Assembly: GCA_027451445.1 (NCBI GenBank)
Contig: DAIDJG010000300.1
Coordinates: 1 to 34,675 of the forward strand
Direction of reading: 5' to 3'
DNA from: Singulisphaera sp.
Lineage (GTDB): Bacteria; Planctomycetota; Planctomycetia; Isosphaerales; Isosphaeraceae
Length of the DNA stretch: 34,675 nt
Part shown: piece after piece, positions 1-8,542 of the stretch
How the letters are laid out: each line of letters begins with the position of its first letter
Numbering within the stretch: position 1 is the first letter of the stretch
Position numbers and translations under genes: made by a program
The notes under the pieces: model-generated
What the model was told of the DNA's origin: nothing
The model's database searches: none
The model's input: only the letters and a program-made list of their open reading frames with translations

Positions 1-386
1 CCTGACCACTTGCAAATCCCGTGCCTTCTCGTCTGACCCGGATCGGCGTGCGCCGACGGCGCCCCCCTCTTCAGCCGCGAGGGCCGACGTTTGGCGGGCC
101 GGCGCTGCGCCGCGGCATTGATCGGACGTCCCCTGCCAATCTCGCGGCGACAGGCCGATGAGTGTGCGGAACTCGATGAGTCGGAAGCACGAAATTGGTG
201 TCCACGAAATTGGGCCGGGTCGCCCTGGAGGATTGCTCTCCCAGGGCGATCCGGCCGGATTCCGTCACCGCTAATTCGCGGGGGCGCTGTCCAAGGAGTT
301 CCTGAAGCGCATGCGGGTTGTTACCCACGGTCTTCGCGTCCCCATTCGTCTGGGTTAGAATATGCGTTATGGTAAGGAGCATTCTC
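1..386. other. Gene-free left edge
   Basis: No open frame here has a convincing start, ribosome site or recognisable protein. The stretch is GC-rich and ends in the leader of the toxin-antitoxin pair. A weak -10-like TAGAAT lies at 356-361, 25 bases before the antitoxin start, but the -35 position 17 bases upstream is poor, so I do not call a promoter. Confidence 0.5.
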
Positions 387-638
387 ATGACGACCTTGAC
401 TCCAGAGCAATGCCAGGCGATTTCGCAAAGTGGGGACCAGCCCACGGTTCTCGTCGATCCCACGACGCAGACCGAGTACGTGGTTTTAAAGGCTGAGGTC
501 TATCAGCGGATGAAAGATCTCGTTGCCGGCCCCTTGAAGATCGAAGAGCAACGGGCGTTCTTGCGACATATCGGAGAACGGGCAGGTTGGGACGATCCCG
601 CGATGGATGTCTACAACGATCTTGATCCGCGCCGATGA
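387..638 (+). CDS. Putative antitoxin of a MazF-type pair
   Basis: This 83-residue protein is inferred to be the antitoxin that neutralises the toxin encoded immediately downstream. I do not recognise it as MazE or another named DNA-binding antitoxin; the call rests on position and size. The N-terminal half is a beta-rich stretch around VDPTTQTEYVVLKAEVYQRM, and the C-terminal half is charged with WDDP and DLDPRR, as expected for a segment that folds on the toxin. The start at 387 was chosen over upstream ATGs (318, 369) because AGGAG at 375-379 is correctly spaced from it. Its stop overlaps the toxin start by four bases (ATGA), implying translational coupling. Confidence 0.72.
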   Translation: MTTLTPEQCQAISQSGDQPTVLVDPTTQTEYVVLKAEVYQRMKDLVAGPLKIEEQRAFLRHIGERAGWDDPAMDVYNDLDPRR

Positions 639-970
639 AACGCGGCGATGTGGTGATCGTCGATTTCCCTTACAGCGACCGGACCGGAAGCAAAATGCGA
701 CCGGCGCTCGTCGTGCAAGCGGACACTCTGAACCAATCAAGAGCTGATACAATTCTCGCCGTCATTACTTCAACCTACGGTGGAAGGGCGGCGGAACTGT
801 TCGTTGATATCGCGCTGGAGCCCGGCTCTGGCTTGAAGTTCAATTCCGCTGTCCAATGCGACACCCTTGTGACCCTCGACCGGTCACTCGTATTGAGAGT
901 CATCGGCTCGCTTTCCGTCCAGGCGATGAAGCGGATCGATGATTGCCTCAGAACTGCGCTCGGGCTGTAG
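635..970 (+). CDS. MazF/PemK-family endoribonuclease toxin
   Basis: Predicted sequence-specific mRNA interferase of 111 residues, a normal length for the family. The N-terminus MKRGDVVIVDFPYSDRTGSK followed by MRPALVVQADTLN matches the MazF pattern of an RGD/E-xxxVDFP strand, a basic loop and an RPALVV strand; LAVITST at about residues 48-54 fits the next conserved strand. The toxin cleaves RNA in the cytoplasm when the antitoxin is lost. It overlaps the antitoxin by four bases and nothing else follows on this strand, so the pair is a stand-alone two-gene operon. Cleavage specificity cannot be read from sequence. Confidence 0.9.
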   Translation: MKRGDVVIVDFPYSDRTGSKMRPALVVQADTLNQSRADTILAVITSTYGGRAAELFVDIALEPGSGLKFNSAVQCDTLVTLDRSLVLRVIGSLSVQAMKRIDDCLRTALGL

Positions 971-1157
971 CAATCGCAGGTTCGAGAACTTACCGAGAGC
1001 CGAGCGCCGTGTTTTAGCCGGCGGCATTTTTCCGACGTAATTCGCTCCGATGCCAGCTAAGGGCGAGCCCGACAAACCGATGCATGGATTTAGTAAAATA
1101 TTCTATTATTTTGTGAACTAATAGTGACTTCACCTACGGATGACATCGCTTCTCGTT

Positions 1158-2624
1158 CTAATCTTTCGGTGCAAGGTCCGGATGGGCGGCCGCCCACTTC
1201 AGATACTCCTGAATCGTCGTGAACCGCTCAAACCGATACAGCCGCCCCTTGTCTTCGACGGGCTCCATCGAGTTGAACTGCCAGGAATCGCCCGTGCGTT
1301 TCATCCAGGCCGCGAGCTTCGCCTCCATTTCGTTTCGAAGCGGCGCCGAGGCAGGGTCTTGCGCAAGATTCTTGAGCTCGTAGGGGTCTCGGTTGAGGTC
1401 GTACAACAACCACGGTCCCGCCTCCGTTCGCGCGTACATGGCGTTGTCGGTTCGCACCCCGCGCCAGGGATTGGGCGTGCCGTCACCGGCGAATGGGACG
1501 AAAATCTGAAAGAAGACGGAGTCCGGCCCACGGCCCGAAGTGCCTCGCACAACGTCGGACAGGTCGGTCCCTTGCATCTCGGCGGGCACAGGGAGACCGC
1601 AGAGCGAGAGCAACGTTGGTGCCAGGTCGACATGGGACAGTAGCGCATCAACCTGACGTCCAGGCTGCGCAACGGCCGGATAGCGGAGGATTCCCGGCAC
1701 CCGGATCGACTCCTCCCAGGGCTTGCGCTTCAGCCTCTGACCGTGCGATCCAAGCATGTCGCCGTGGTCAGACGTGAAGACGACGATCGTGTCCTGGTCG
1801 AGCCCCAGATCCTTCAGGCCGTCCAGTAAGCGGCCGACCTGTTCGTCCACGGCCGCGATCGCGGCGTCGTAAGCGGCGATCTCCTCGCGACCGGCGCCTT
1901 TGACATCTTCGACCCAATTGGGACGCACATCGACCGTCGCAGGATCGTACTGCTTCACGAAACGCTCGGGGGCGCCGTAGGGATCGTGCGGAGGGCCCAT
2001 CGCGACTTCGAGGAAGAACGGTTCGCGAGGCATTTGACGCAGAAACTCCAACGCAAGGTCAGTCCAGACTTCCGGCTCGAACGTGTGGCGCGTGATGGGA
2101 ACGTCCGTGTCCCGGAAGTAGACCGGCTGGAAGTGCGTATGGGCGCACTCGTGAGCCGCCCAGAAGTCGAACCCCTGCCGTCGAGGCCCCGGCGGTACGA
2201 AGCCGGGAAGGCGAGGCCCGCCGTCAAGATGCCACTTGCCGATGAAGCCTGTGCGATATCCCTGCGCTGCGAGCAACTCCGCAAGCGTCACTTCCGACTC
2301 TCGCAGGTGAAGATCGTTGGCGATCATGCCATTTTTATGAGGGTACTTGCCCGTCAACATGATCGCGCGCGCGGGGCAACACACGGGCGTGTTCGCGAAG
2401 GTGTTGCGGAACAGCACCCCATCGGCCGCCAGCCGGTCGAGGTGCGGCGTCCGAACAGTCCGATCGCCCATGCAGCCCATGGCCTGCCCGCGCATCTGGT
2501 CGGGAACGATGAGCAAGATATTGGGCCGTCGTACCACTTCCGCCCCGCGTAAGACCGGCGGAAACGTCTGGAGAATCACCACAAAAAAAAGGCCGGCCAG
2601 GATCGAAGCTTGGATCGTTTTCAT
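1158..2624 (-). CDS. Exported formylglycine-dependent sulfatase
   Basis: Predicted type I sulfatase of 488 residues that hydrolyses sulfate esters, probably of sulfated polysaccharides, outside the cytoplasm. The N-terminus has a basic start and hydrophobic core (residues 6-20) typical of a signal peptide, followed by RRPNILLIVPDQMRG with the metal-binding aspartate. The signature CCPAR at residues 82-86 carries the cysteine converted to formylglycine, followed by LTGKYPHKNG. Further family features are GKWHL, and FTSDHGDMLGSHG near the second metal-binding aspartate. The start at 2624 was preferred to one 44 codons upstream because it gives a clean signal peptide and has AAGGG just before it. 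No sulfatase-maturing enzyme is visible here. Substrate is unknown; planctomycetes carry many such paralogues. Confidence 0.93.
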   Translation of the reverse strand: MKTIQASILAGLFFVVILQTFPPVLRGAEVVRRPNILLIVPDQMRGQAMGCMGDRTVRTPHLDRLAADGVLFRNTFANTPVCCPARAIMLTGKYPHKNGMIANDLHLRESEVTLAELLAAQGYRTGFIGKWHLDGGPRLPGFVPPGPRRQGFDFWAAHECAHTHFQPVYFRDTDVPITRHTFEPEVWTDLALEFLRQMPREPFFLEVAMGPPHDPYGAPERFVKQYDPATVDVRPNWVEDVKGAGREEIAAYDAAIAAVDEQVGRLLDGLKDLGLDQDTIVVFTSDHGDMLGSHGQRLKRKPWEESIRVPGILRYPAVAQPGRQVDALLSHVDLAPTLLSLCGLPVPAEMQGTDLSDVVRGTSGRGPDSVFFQIFVPFAGDGTPNPWRGVRTDNAMYARTEAGPWLLYDLNRDPYELKNLAQDPASAPLRNEMEAKLAAWMKRTGDSWQFNSMEPVEDKGRLYRFERFTTIQEYLKWAAAHPDLAPKD

Positions 2625-2979
2625 CCCTTGCAAATCGCCTCGTTGAGGTTCCGGATCGGGCTCGCCACAGTGGTCCGGGCCGCGAGTGCGACAGGAGAAC
2701 CAGCCAGCTCTCACGATCCAGGAACGGATGATGTAACGTGACCGCCGCAACAACACCAGGTGGTCGTCCGGACGCCCACGCCTTTCTCGCTACTCCCTGC
2801 TCACGAATTCAACACATCAAAACGCGATCAGATTCTCCGAGTCTTTCGAAAAGCTCTCTATTGCGTGCGTGGCCGATATTCCGCATGCCCTCGCGATTAC
2901 TTGAGACCTAAAGCCGGCCCGATTATAGTAATGCGTCCATACGTCAGTTTTGACGACCGCGTAAAGACCGAGAGCGAAC

Positions 2980-4491
2980 ATGAGCGACGAACTTGCCGGC
3001 GCGACTCGTCTCGTCGCCACGGGAATTCCGGGGCTGGATGACATCCTCGGTGGCGGCGTCACCCCCGACCGTGTCTATCTGATCGAGGGTAACCCCGGCT
3101 CGGGGAAGACCACGCTGGCCCTTCACTACCTGTTCGAGGGCCGCCGGCTCGGGGAATCCGGCCTCTACGTGACGCTCTCCGAAACCAAGATCGAACTCGA
3201 CGACGTGGCGAAGTCGCACGGCTGGTCGCTGGACGGCATTAAGCTCCTGGAGTTGGTCGCCCCTGAGTCGGAGCTGGAGCCCGACAATCAGCTCGCCATG
3301 TTCCAGCCTTCCGAGGTTGAGCTGGGCGAGACCACGAAGGCCGTCCTCGCCGAGGTTGAGCGCACGAAACCCAAGCGAGTCGTCATCGACAGCCTTTCCG
3401 AGATGCGACTGCTCGCCCAGAGCCCGCTGCGCTATCGCCGCCAGATCCTCGCCCTGAAGCAGTTCTTCATCGGCCGCGAGTGCACGGTGTTCCTCCTGGA
3501 CGACCTGACGTCCGAGACGGAAGATCTCCAACTCCAGAGCATCGCCCATGGTGTGGTGAGCCTGGAACAGCTCTCGCCCGAATACGGAGCCGAGCGGCGA
3601 CGCCTCCGCGTCACCAAGCTGCGCGGACAGTCGTACCGGGGTGGCTACCACGACTTTGTGATCCGGCGGGGGAGGCTCGACGTCTTCCCGAGACTCATCG
3701 CCGCCGAGCACAATCTCGGCCAGGAGCGAGGCCTCCTGAAGTCTGGCAACGACGAGTTGGACGCCCTGATGGGCGGGGGCCTCCAGTTCGGTACCAGTGC
3801 GGTGCTCCTGGGCCCGGCTGGAACGGGCAAATCGACGACGGCCCTCCAGTACGCCAGGGCCGCCGCAGCGCGCGGCGAGCGGGCGGTCGTCTTCGCCTTC
3901 GACGAGCGGCTGGAAACCATCCTGGAGCGGACCGCGGGACTCGGCATGGATATCGCAGGTGACGTCCAGGCGGGCCGCATCACGATCCAGACGGTCGACG
4001 CGGCCGAACTGTCGCCGGGCGAGTTCGCGCACCGGGTCCGAACGGCCGTCGAAGGGAGCGATGGCACACCGGGGGCGAAAGTCGTCGTGATCGACAGCCT
4101 CAACGGCTATCTCCACGCCATGCCGGAGGAGCGGTTCCTCGTGGCCCAGCTCCACGAACTCCTGACCTACCTCGGGCACGCGGGTGTCGTGACGTTCCTC
4201 ATCGTTGCGCAGCACGGGCTGCTTGGCAACATGCAGACCCCTATCGATACCACGTACCTGGCCGACACGGTCGTCCTATTCCGCTTCTTCGAGGCGATGG
4301 GCCGGGTCCGGCAGGCCATCTCGGTCGTCAAGAAGAGGAGCGGCAAACATGAGCGGACCATCCGCGAGCTGCGGCTCGATAGCGGCGGCGTCTCGCTCGG
4401 GGAGCCGCTCAAGGACTTCCAAGGCGTGCTCACGGGAACGCCGTCCTTCCGCGGCGCGGATGAGTCGCTCATGAGGCCCGCCGATGGTTGA
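2980..4491 (+). CDS. KaiC-like double-domain ATPase
   Basis: A 503-residue RecA-fold ATPase with two tandem KaiC domains. Domain 1 has Walker A GNPGSGKT at residues 37-44 and Walker B VVIDSL at 134-139; domain 2 has Walker A GPAGTGKS at 278-285 and Walker B VVIDSL at 369-374. Each domain begins with the typical TGIPGLDDILGGG or SGNDELDALMGGG segment. The acidic residues after the Walker A strand (SETK, DERLE) resemble the catalytic glutamate region of KaiC. No kaiA or kaiB is nearby, so a clock role is not supported; KaiC-like ATPases in such bacteria usually accompany histidine kinases. The gene overlaps the downstream kinase gene by eight bases. The ribosome site is weak. Confidence 0.92.
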   Translation: MSDELAGATRLVATGIPGLDDILGGGVTPDRVYLIEGNPGSGKTTLALHYLFEGRRLGESGLYVTLSETKIELDDVAKSHGWSLDGIKLLELVAPESELEPDNQLAMFQPSEVELGETTKAVLAEVERTKPKRVVIDSLSEMRLLAQSPLRYRRQILALKQFFIGRECTVFLLDDLTSETEDLQLQSIAHGVVSLEQLSPEYGAERRRLRVTKLRGQSYRGGYHDFVIRRGRLDVFPRLIAAEHNLGQERGLLKSGNDELDALMGGGLQFGTSAVLLGPAGTGKSTTALQYARAAAARGERAVVFAFDERLETILERTAGLGMDIAGDVQAGRITIQTVDAAELSPGEFAHRVRTAVEGSDGTPGAKVVVIDSLNGYLHAMPEERFLVAQLHELLTYLGHAGVVTFLIVAQHGLLGNMQTPIDTTYLADTVVLFRFFEAMGRVRQAISVVKKRSGKHERTIRELRLDSGGVSLGEPLKDFQGVLTGTPSFRGADESLMRPADG

Positions 4492-6043
4492 GGACTCGGC
4501 TTTGGAACTCGAAGAGCGGATTCTCCTGCTCGCCGCGACGAGGAAGGATGCAGCCGCGGCGGGCAAGCTCTTCGCTTCGGCCGGGCTCACCCCGGCGCTC
4601 TGCGAGGACATCGCCGAGGTCTGCTCGGAAATCCGGAGGGGGGCGGCCGTGGCGATCCTCCCCGATGAGGCCATCCTCGGCGACACGGAGGGTCGGCTGC
4701 GTCGCCTCCTCAGCGAGCAGCCCCCGTGGTCGGACTTTCCGCTCATCATCCTGACGCCTCCCAAGCAGATCCAGGCCGCCGTCCGCCAGCTCGAGTCGGT
4801 CGGGTACATGACGCTCGTCCGCCGGCCCATCGAGATTCACGCCCTGGCGAGCCTCGTCCGGACCGCTCTCCGCGACCGCCGCCGGCAGTACGCGATGCGG
4901 GCGGCCCTCGCCGAGCGCGAGGAGCAGGCCCGTGCCCTCCGCGAGGCCGACCGGCGCAAGGACGAGTTTCTGGCGATGCTCGCCCACGAGCTGAGGAACC
5001 CGCTCGCGGCGGTCAATAACGCCGTGACGGTCCTGAAGCTTTCCCCCGATGCGGAGAATCGCAATTGGGCGAGCGACGTCGTCGAGCGGCAGGTGCGGCA
5101 TCTCGCGAGGCTCATCGACGACCTCCTCGATGTCTCCCGCATCACCAGCGGGAAGATTCGTCTCCGCAAGGAGTTCATCGACGCAGGCGCGGTGATCGAC
5201 CAGGCGATTGAGTCGGCCCGGCCTCTCATCGACGAGCGGCGGCATACCTTGACCGTCTCGGTTGAGCAGGACGACCTGCCGCTCTACGCCGATGCGACGC
5301 GGGTCGGACAGATCGTGCTGAACCTGCTCACCAACGCCGCGAAGTACACCGACAACGGTGGCGCCATCCAGCTCACGGCCCGGCGGGAAGGTCAGTGGGT
5401 CGCCATCAGCGTGCGGGACAACGGGATGGGCATCCCGCCCGAGAAGCTGCCCCAGATGTTCGGGCTCTTCACCCAGGGGGACCGCTCCTTGGCCCGTTCG
5501 GAGGGCGGCCTCGGCATCGGGCTGACCGTCGTGCAGAAGCTGGCCGAGATGCACGGTGGAAGCGTCGAGCCCCGTAGCGACGGCCCCGGCCGGGGGAGCG
5601 AGTTCGTGGTACGGCTCCCCCTGGCACAGAAGCGCGGAGCGGCCAGGCCCGAGGCCCAACGGGGCCAATTCAAGGTCCGAAAAGGCTCTCGTATTCTCGT
5701 GGTCGACGACAATGTCGACACCGCCGTCGGGATGGCCCGGCTCCTCAAGACGCTCGGGAATGAGGTCCTCGCCGTTCATAACGGACCTGCGGCCCTCGAG
5801 GCCGCCCGCACGTTCCGCCCGGACTTCGTGCTGCTGGACCTCGGCCTTCCGGGGATGGATGGTTACCAGGTCGCATCGGCGTTGCGGGAGGATGAGGCTT
5901 ACAAGGACACCATCATCATCGCGATCTCGGGCTACGGCCAGGATGAAGACCGTCGTCGGTCGCAAGCGGCGGGGTTCGACCACCATCTGGTCAAGCCCGT
6001 GGACTTCGACTCGCTCCTCTCGCTCATGGGGCAGCCGGATTGA
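4484..6043 (+). CDS. Hybrid histidine kinase with N-terminal pseudo-receiver
   Basis: A soluble 519-residue hybrid sensor kinase. Residues about 11-130 look like a receiver-type fold but lack the paired N-terminal aspartates, so this is probably a degenerate receiver used for sensing or binding. A short coiled linker (about 131-160) leads to the HisKA domain with phospho-accepting His168 in AMLAHELRNPLA. The HATPase domain has the N box (Asn284), DNGMGI at 312-317 and GGLGIGL at 341-347. The C-terminal receiver (about 402-515) has Asp408/Asp409, phospho-accepting Asp452 in LLDLGLPGMDG and Lys504. No membrane segment is present. Overlap with the KaiC-like gene suggests the ATPase state is read by this kinase; no output regulator is adjacent. 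Confidence 0.93.
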   Translation: MVEDSALELEERILLLAATRKDAAAAGKLFASAGLTPALCEDIAEVCSEIRRGAAVAILPDEAILGDTEGRLRRLLSEQPPWSDFPLIILTPPKQIQAAVRQLESVGYMTLVRRPIEIHALASLVRTALRDRRRQYAMRAALAEREEQARALREADRRKDEFLAMLAHELRNPLAAVNNAVTVLKLSPDAENRNWASDVVERQVRHLARLIDDLLDVSRITSGKIRLRKEFIDAGAVIDQAIESARPLIDERRHTLTVSVEQDDLPLYADATRVGQIVLNLLTNAAKYTDNGGAIQLTARREGQWVAISVRDNGMGIPPEKLPQMFGLFTQGDRSLARSEGGLGIGLTVVQKLAEMHGGSVEPRSDGPGRGSEFVVRLPLAQKRGAARPEAQRGQFKVRKGSRILVVDDNVDTAVGMARLLKTLGNEVLAVHNGPAALEAARTFRPDFVLLDLGLPGMDGYQVASALREDEAYKDTIIIAISGYGQDEDRRRSQAAGFDHHLVKPVDFDSLLSLMGQPD

Positions 6044-6079
6044 AGTCAGGATCGCTTCCAAGCGAAAGTCCGATCCCAG

Positions 6080-6380
6080 CCGTTTTTTTCGTTTTGACGG
6101 GAACGATATATAACTCCCCCCCTTTGGGAAGGGGGGGGTAGGAGGGTGGGCCTTGACCACTGCTCACGGCCAGTGGCATTCGACCGTTGCAAACCCGGTG
6201 CTTCCTGCAAACGGTCGTAATCGTCCACGCGTTTGCAGAGGCTGGGTCGATTGCCGCGGTTACTCACCACCGCCCCAACCCCCCCTTCCCAAGGGGGGGA
6301 GTTATATAATCCTCGCTTTGAAAGGAAACGGGTGAGCGCACCGGGGCGACCGGTCGTATGCAACGCAAGCGTTATCCGCT
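6080..6380. repeat. Repeat family 1, copy A (G/C-run palindromic element)
   Basis: About 300 bp of non-coding sequence in which two hairpins face each other. The left half has ATATATAACTCCCC then TTTGGGAA then a G run, and the right half is its inverse, ending GGGGGAGTTATAT. The two halves together form one large inverted repeat around a roughly 150 bp centre. The right flank, from the AGTTATAT end through GGTGAGCGCACCGGGGCGA to GTTATCCGCT, matches copy B at 32333-32677 in the opposite orientation, and the centre also aligns with copy B. No protein is encoded. It may be a miniature inverted-repeat element or a structured intergenic sequence. Confidence 0.8.
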
Positions 6381-6478
6381 ATCGGGCTTCAGTCGATGCA
6401 TAAACTGCGCGATCCGACCGGAATCTGCAAACCGAATCCCTGGCAACAGAACGGTTACTACTTACGAGGACTGACCGA

Positions 6479-7333
6479 ATGACTCGCGTGAACTACCGCA
6501 CGGTCGTCGTGGAAGGGCTCGATGTCTTTTATCGCGAGGCCGGCGCTCCCGATGCACCCAAGCTGCTGTTGCTTCACGGCTTTCCCAGCGCGAGCCACAT
6601 GTTCCGTGAGCTCATTCCACGACTGGCAGACTCCCTCCATGTTGTTGCACCCGACCTCCCAGGGTTCGGTCGTACGACGCTGGCGGGGCGGGACAAGTTC
6701 GCCTACACGTTCGACAATCTTGCCCGGGTTGTGGAGCGCTTGACCGAGCGCGTTGGGTTCGATCGATTCGCGGTTTACGTCTTTGACTATGGTGCGCCGA
6801 CGGGCTTTCGCCTCGCGTTGTGGCATCCGGAGCGGATCTCCGCGCTCATCTCCCAGAACGGCAACGCCTATGAAGAAGGGCTGAGCGACGCCTGGAATCC
6901 GATCCGCGCGTACTGGCAGGATCCGTCGCCGGCCAATCGCGAAGCGCTACGGGCCTTCCTGACTCCGGAAGCCACGCGTTGGCAGTACACGCACGGCGTG
7001 TCCGACGTCGCCGCCGTCTCTCCGGACGGCTCCTCGCTCGATGACTTCTACCTGGCACGGCCTGAAGCGGACGAGATTCAGCTCGACCTGTTCCGCGACT
7101 ACGCGAGCAACGTGGCGCTCTATCCGGCGTTCCAGGAGTACTTCCGCACGCACCAGCCGCCGTTCCTGGCAGTGTGGGGCGAGAACGACCCCTTCTTTCT
7201 TCCTGCCGGTGCCGAGGCGTTCCGGCGCGACATTCCGGGCGCGGACGTCCGATTTTTCCCGACCGGGCACTTCGCGCTCGAGACGCACGTCGAGCCGATC
7301 GCCGCGGCGATCCGGGAATTCCTTTCCAGGTGA
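6479..7333 (+). CDS. Alpha/beta hydrolase, haloalkane dehalogenase/epoxide hydrolase-like
   Basis: Predicted cytoplasmic hydrolase of 284 residues. LLLLHGFPSASHMF carries the oxyanion-region HGFP motif, and VAPDLPGFGRT is the next conserved strand. The nucleophile position holds aspartate, Asp103 in VYVFDYGAPTG, instead of serine, as in haloalkane dehalogenases and epoxide hydrolases that form an ester intermediate on Asp. The proposed triad is completed by Asp237 (WGENDPFF) and His264 (PTGHFALETH). Residues about 130-215 form the cap domain. GAGG eight bases before the ATG supports the start. The gene stands alone, downstream of repeat copy A. Substrate cannot be assigned; close relatives are annotated only as alpha/beta hydrolases. 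Confidence 0.9.
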   Translation: MTRVNYRTVVVEGLDVFYREAGAPDAPKLLLLHGFPSASHMFRELIPRLADSLHVVAPDLPGFGRTTLAGRDKFAYTFDNLARVVERLTERVGFDRFAVYVFDYGAPTGFRLALWHPERISALISQNGNAYEEGLSDAWNPIRAYWQDPSPANREALRAFLTPEATRWQYTHGVSDVAAVSPDGSSLDDFYLARPEADEIQLDLFRDYASNVALYPAFQEYFRTHQPPFLAVWGENDPFFLPAGAEAFRRDIPGADVRFFPTGHFALETHVEPIAAAIREFLSR

Positions 7334-7778
7334 ATGCACGGGCTTGGGTCGCACCTTGCGGCCGAAGAGCGTTTGTCGCTTCAACTGGGATCGGAGGTTG
7401 GGTGATCCGGAGGATTCCGACGCCGTTTTGGCCCCGAGCCTTGGCGTCGGCGCTCATTTGGAGCGTGTGTTCCACTCCCGTCGAACCGCAATTCCGCAGT
7501 GCAAAACTCGCGTTACAATACACGTCTTGAGGGGTTTTCCGAAGCTCTTTCCCAAGCGTTTCGACGAAAAACGCCACGCACGAAACGTGTAGCATTACAG
7601 ACGTTATTAAAAAAGATATGGAAAACCCGTTTGAATTCGATCTGGGTAAATCCGACAATAAAATCGCCATGAAGAGCTCGCGCCTGCTTGACGGTTTAGG
7701 AACGGTTAGTCACAATCATGCCGCGTCGGTGTTCGATTCGTATTAAGAAGCAAATTGACAAACGTGAGGAATCCATCG
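7334..7778. other. Intergenic stretch before the cysteine-rich protein gene
   Basis: About 445 bp with no supportable gene. Composition falls toward AT from about 7590 onward, as expected for a promoter region, but I cannot pick a convincing -35/-10 pair. No repeat or strong hairpin was noticed. Confidence 0.5.
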
Positions 7779-8420
7779 ATGAAATGGAAATGGGCGAAGA
7801 CGCTCTTTGCCGTCGTTGTCGTCGCGAGCTCAACGTCCGCCGTCGTGCTTGCTGATGCGTGTCCAGCGGACTGTCCCGTGCCTCCCGATCCCACCGGGTT
7901 GGGCTGCTCGATCGGCTTACGGAACTGCATCGGCAGTTGCGGGAATGCCACAGTCTTAAGCCAAGTTCGCGGCTCGGTCGCTGGCGTCTATCCTGGCAGT
8001 TGCGACTCCTGCGGGCAGAAGGGCAAGGGCAACGTCACGGTCGGCCCCGGCAAAACGACTTACAGCACGGCCTGGTCCATCAACCTTCCTTATGGCATCG
8101 GTACCGTGAGCGGGGGTTCGGCGCAGGATACAGTCACGCTCACCGGGACGATCAATTGCATTGATTGCCAATCAATCTCGGTTCCTTACTACGTCTACAA
8201 CGACACCGTGACCATCCAAGTCCCCTACACGCTCACCCAGAAAGTGGGATTCCCCAATACCTACTGCTGGTGGCCGTTCTCGTACACGCTTGTGACGGCA
8301 GCCTGCCCAAACACGTATACCGCGACCACGACGTACACGGTGCCCGAGGGTGCTCTCGGAGCAACGACGACTAATTCGTGCCCACCGTGCACAGGGCCTC
8401 CTTGCTGCAACCCGATCTGA
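7779..8420 (+). CDS. Cysteine-rich exported protein, unknown function
   Basis: I do not recognise a family. The product is 213 residues with a clear signal peptide (KWKWAK, hydrophobic core AVVVVASSTSAVV, likely cleavage after VLA). The mature part has 15 cysteines, clustered at the start (CPADC, LGC, RNC, GSC), in CDSC and CIDC pairs and in a terminal CPPCTGPPCC knot, separated by Thr/Ser/Tyr-rich beta-like segments. This suggests a disulfide-stabilised surface or envelope protein, not a heme or metal protein, since no CxxCH is present. The start was chosen for GAGGA at 7766-7770, eight bases upstream. It precedes the 8543-12847 gene run by 122 bp and may or may not be co-transcribed. Confidence 0.75.
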   Translation: MKWKWAKTLFAVVVVASSTSAVVLADACPADCPVPPDPTGLGCSIGLRNCIGSCGNATVLSQVRGSVAGVYPGSCDSCGQKGKGNVTVGPGKTTYSTAWSINLPYGIGTVSGGSAQDTVTLTGTINCIDCQSISVPYYVYNDTVTIQVPYTLTQKVGFPNTYCWWPFSYTLVTAACPNTYTATTTYTVPEGALGATTTNSCPPCTGPPCCNPI

Positions 8421-8542
8421 GTTTGTCCGGCTTTCAGTTTGGGGCCTGCCCTGAAGGTGCTTCGGGGCGGGCCGAAGCCGCCGCGCGATGCGTTCCCAGG
8501 AATACCAACGACTCCCTTGAATTCTCAGCAAGTGACACCGCA

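Noticed and set aside
1103-1124. Terminator between the toxin gene and the sulfatase gene (CTATTA...TAATAG)
   Set aside because: The stem is only six A/T-rich pairs without a T tract, too weak to call.
2944-4215. 423-residue minus-strand frame opposite the KaiC-like gene
   Set aside because: Antisense shadow with no motif; the plus strand has two complete Walker A/B pairs.
2980-4491. Circadian clock locus
   Set aside because: The ATPase is KaiC-like, but no kaiA or kaiB is present and KaiC-like proteins without clocks are common.
4469-6160. 563-residue minus-strand frame opposite the histidine kinase
   Set aside because: Antisense mirror of a gene with all kinase motifs; it has no ribosome site or domain pattern.
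6106-6310. CRISPR array or intrinsic terminator at the G/C-run repeats
   Set aside because: Only two mirrored hairpins with no regular spacers, and no T tract; the same unit recurs elsewhere as a whole element.
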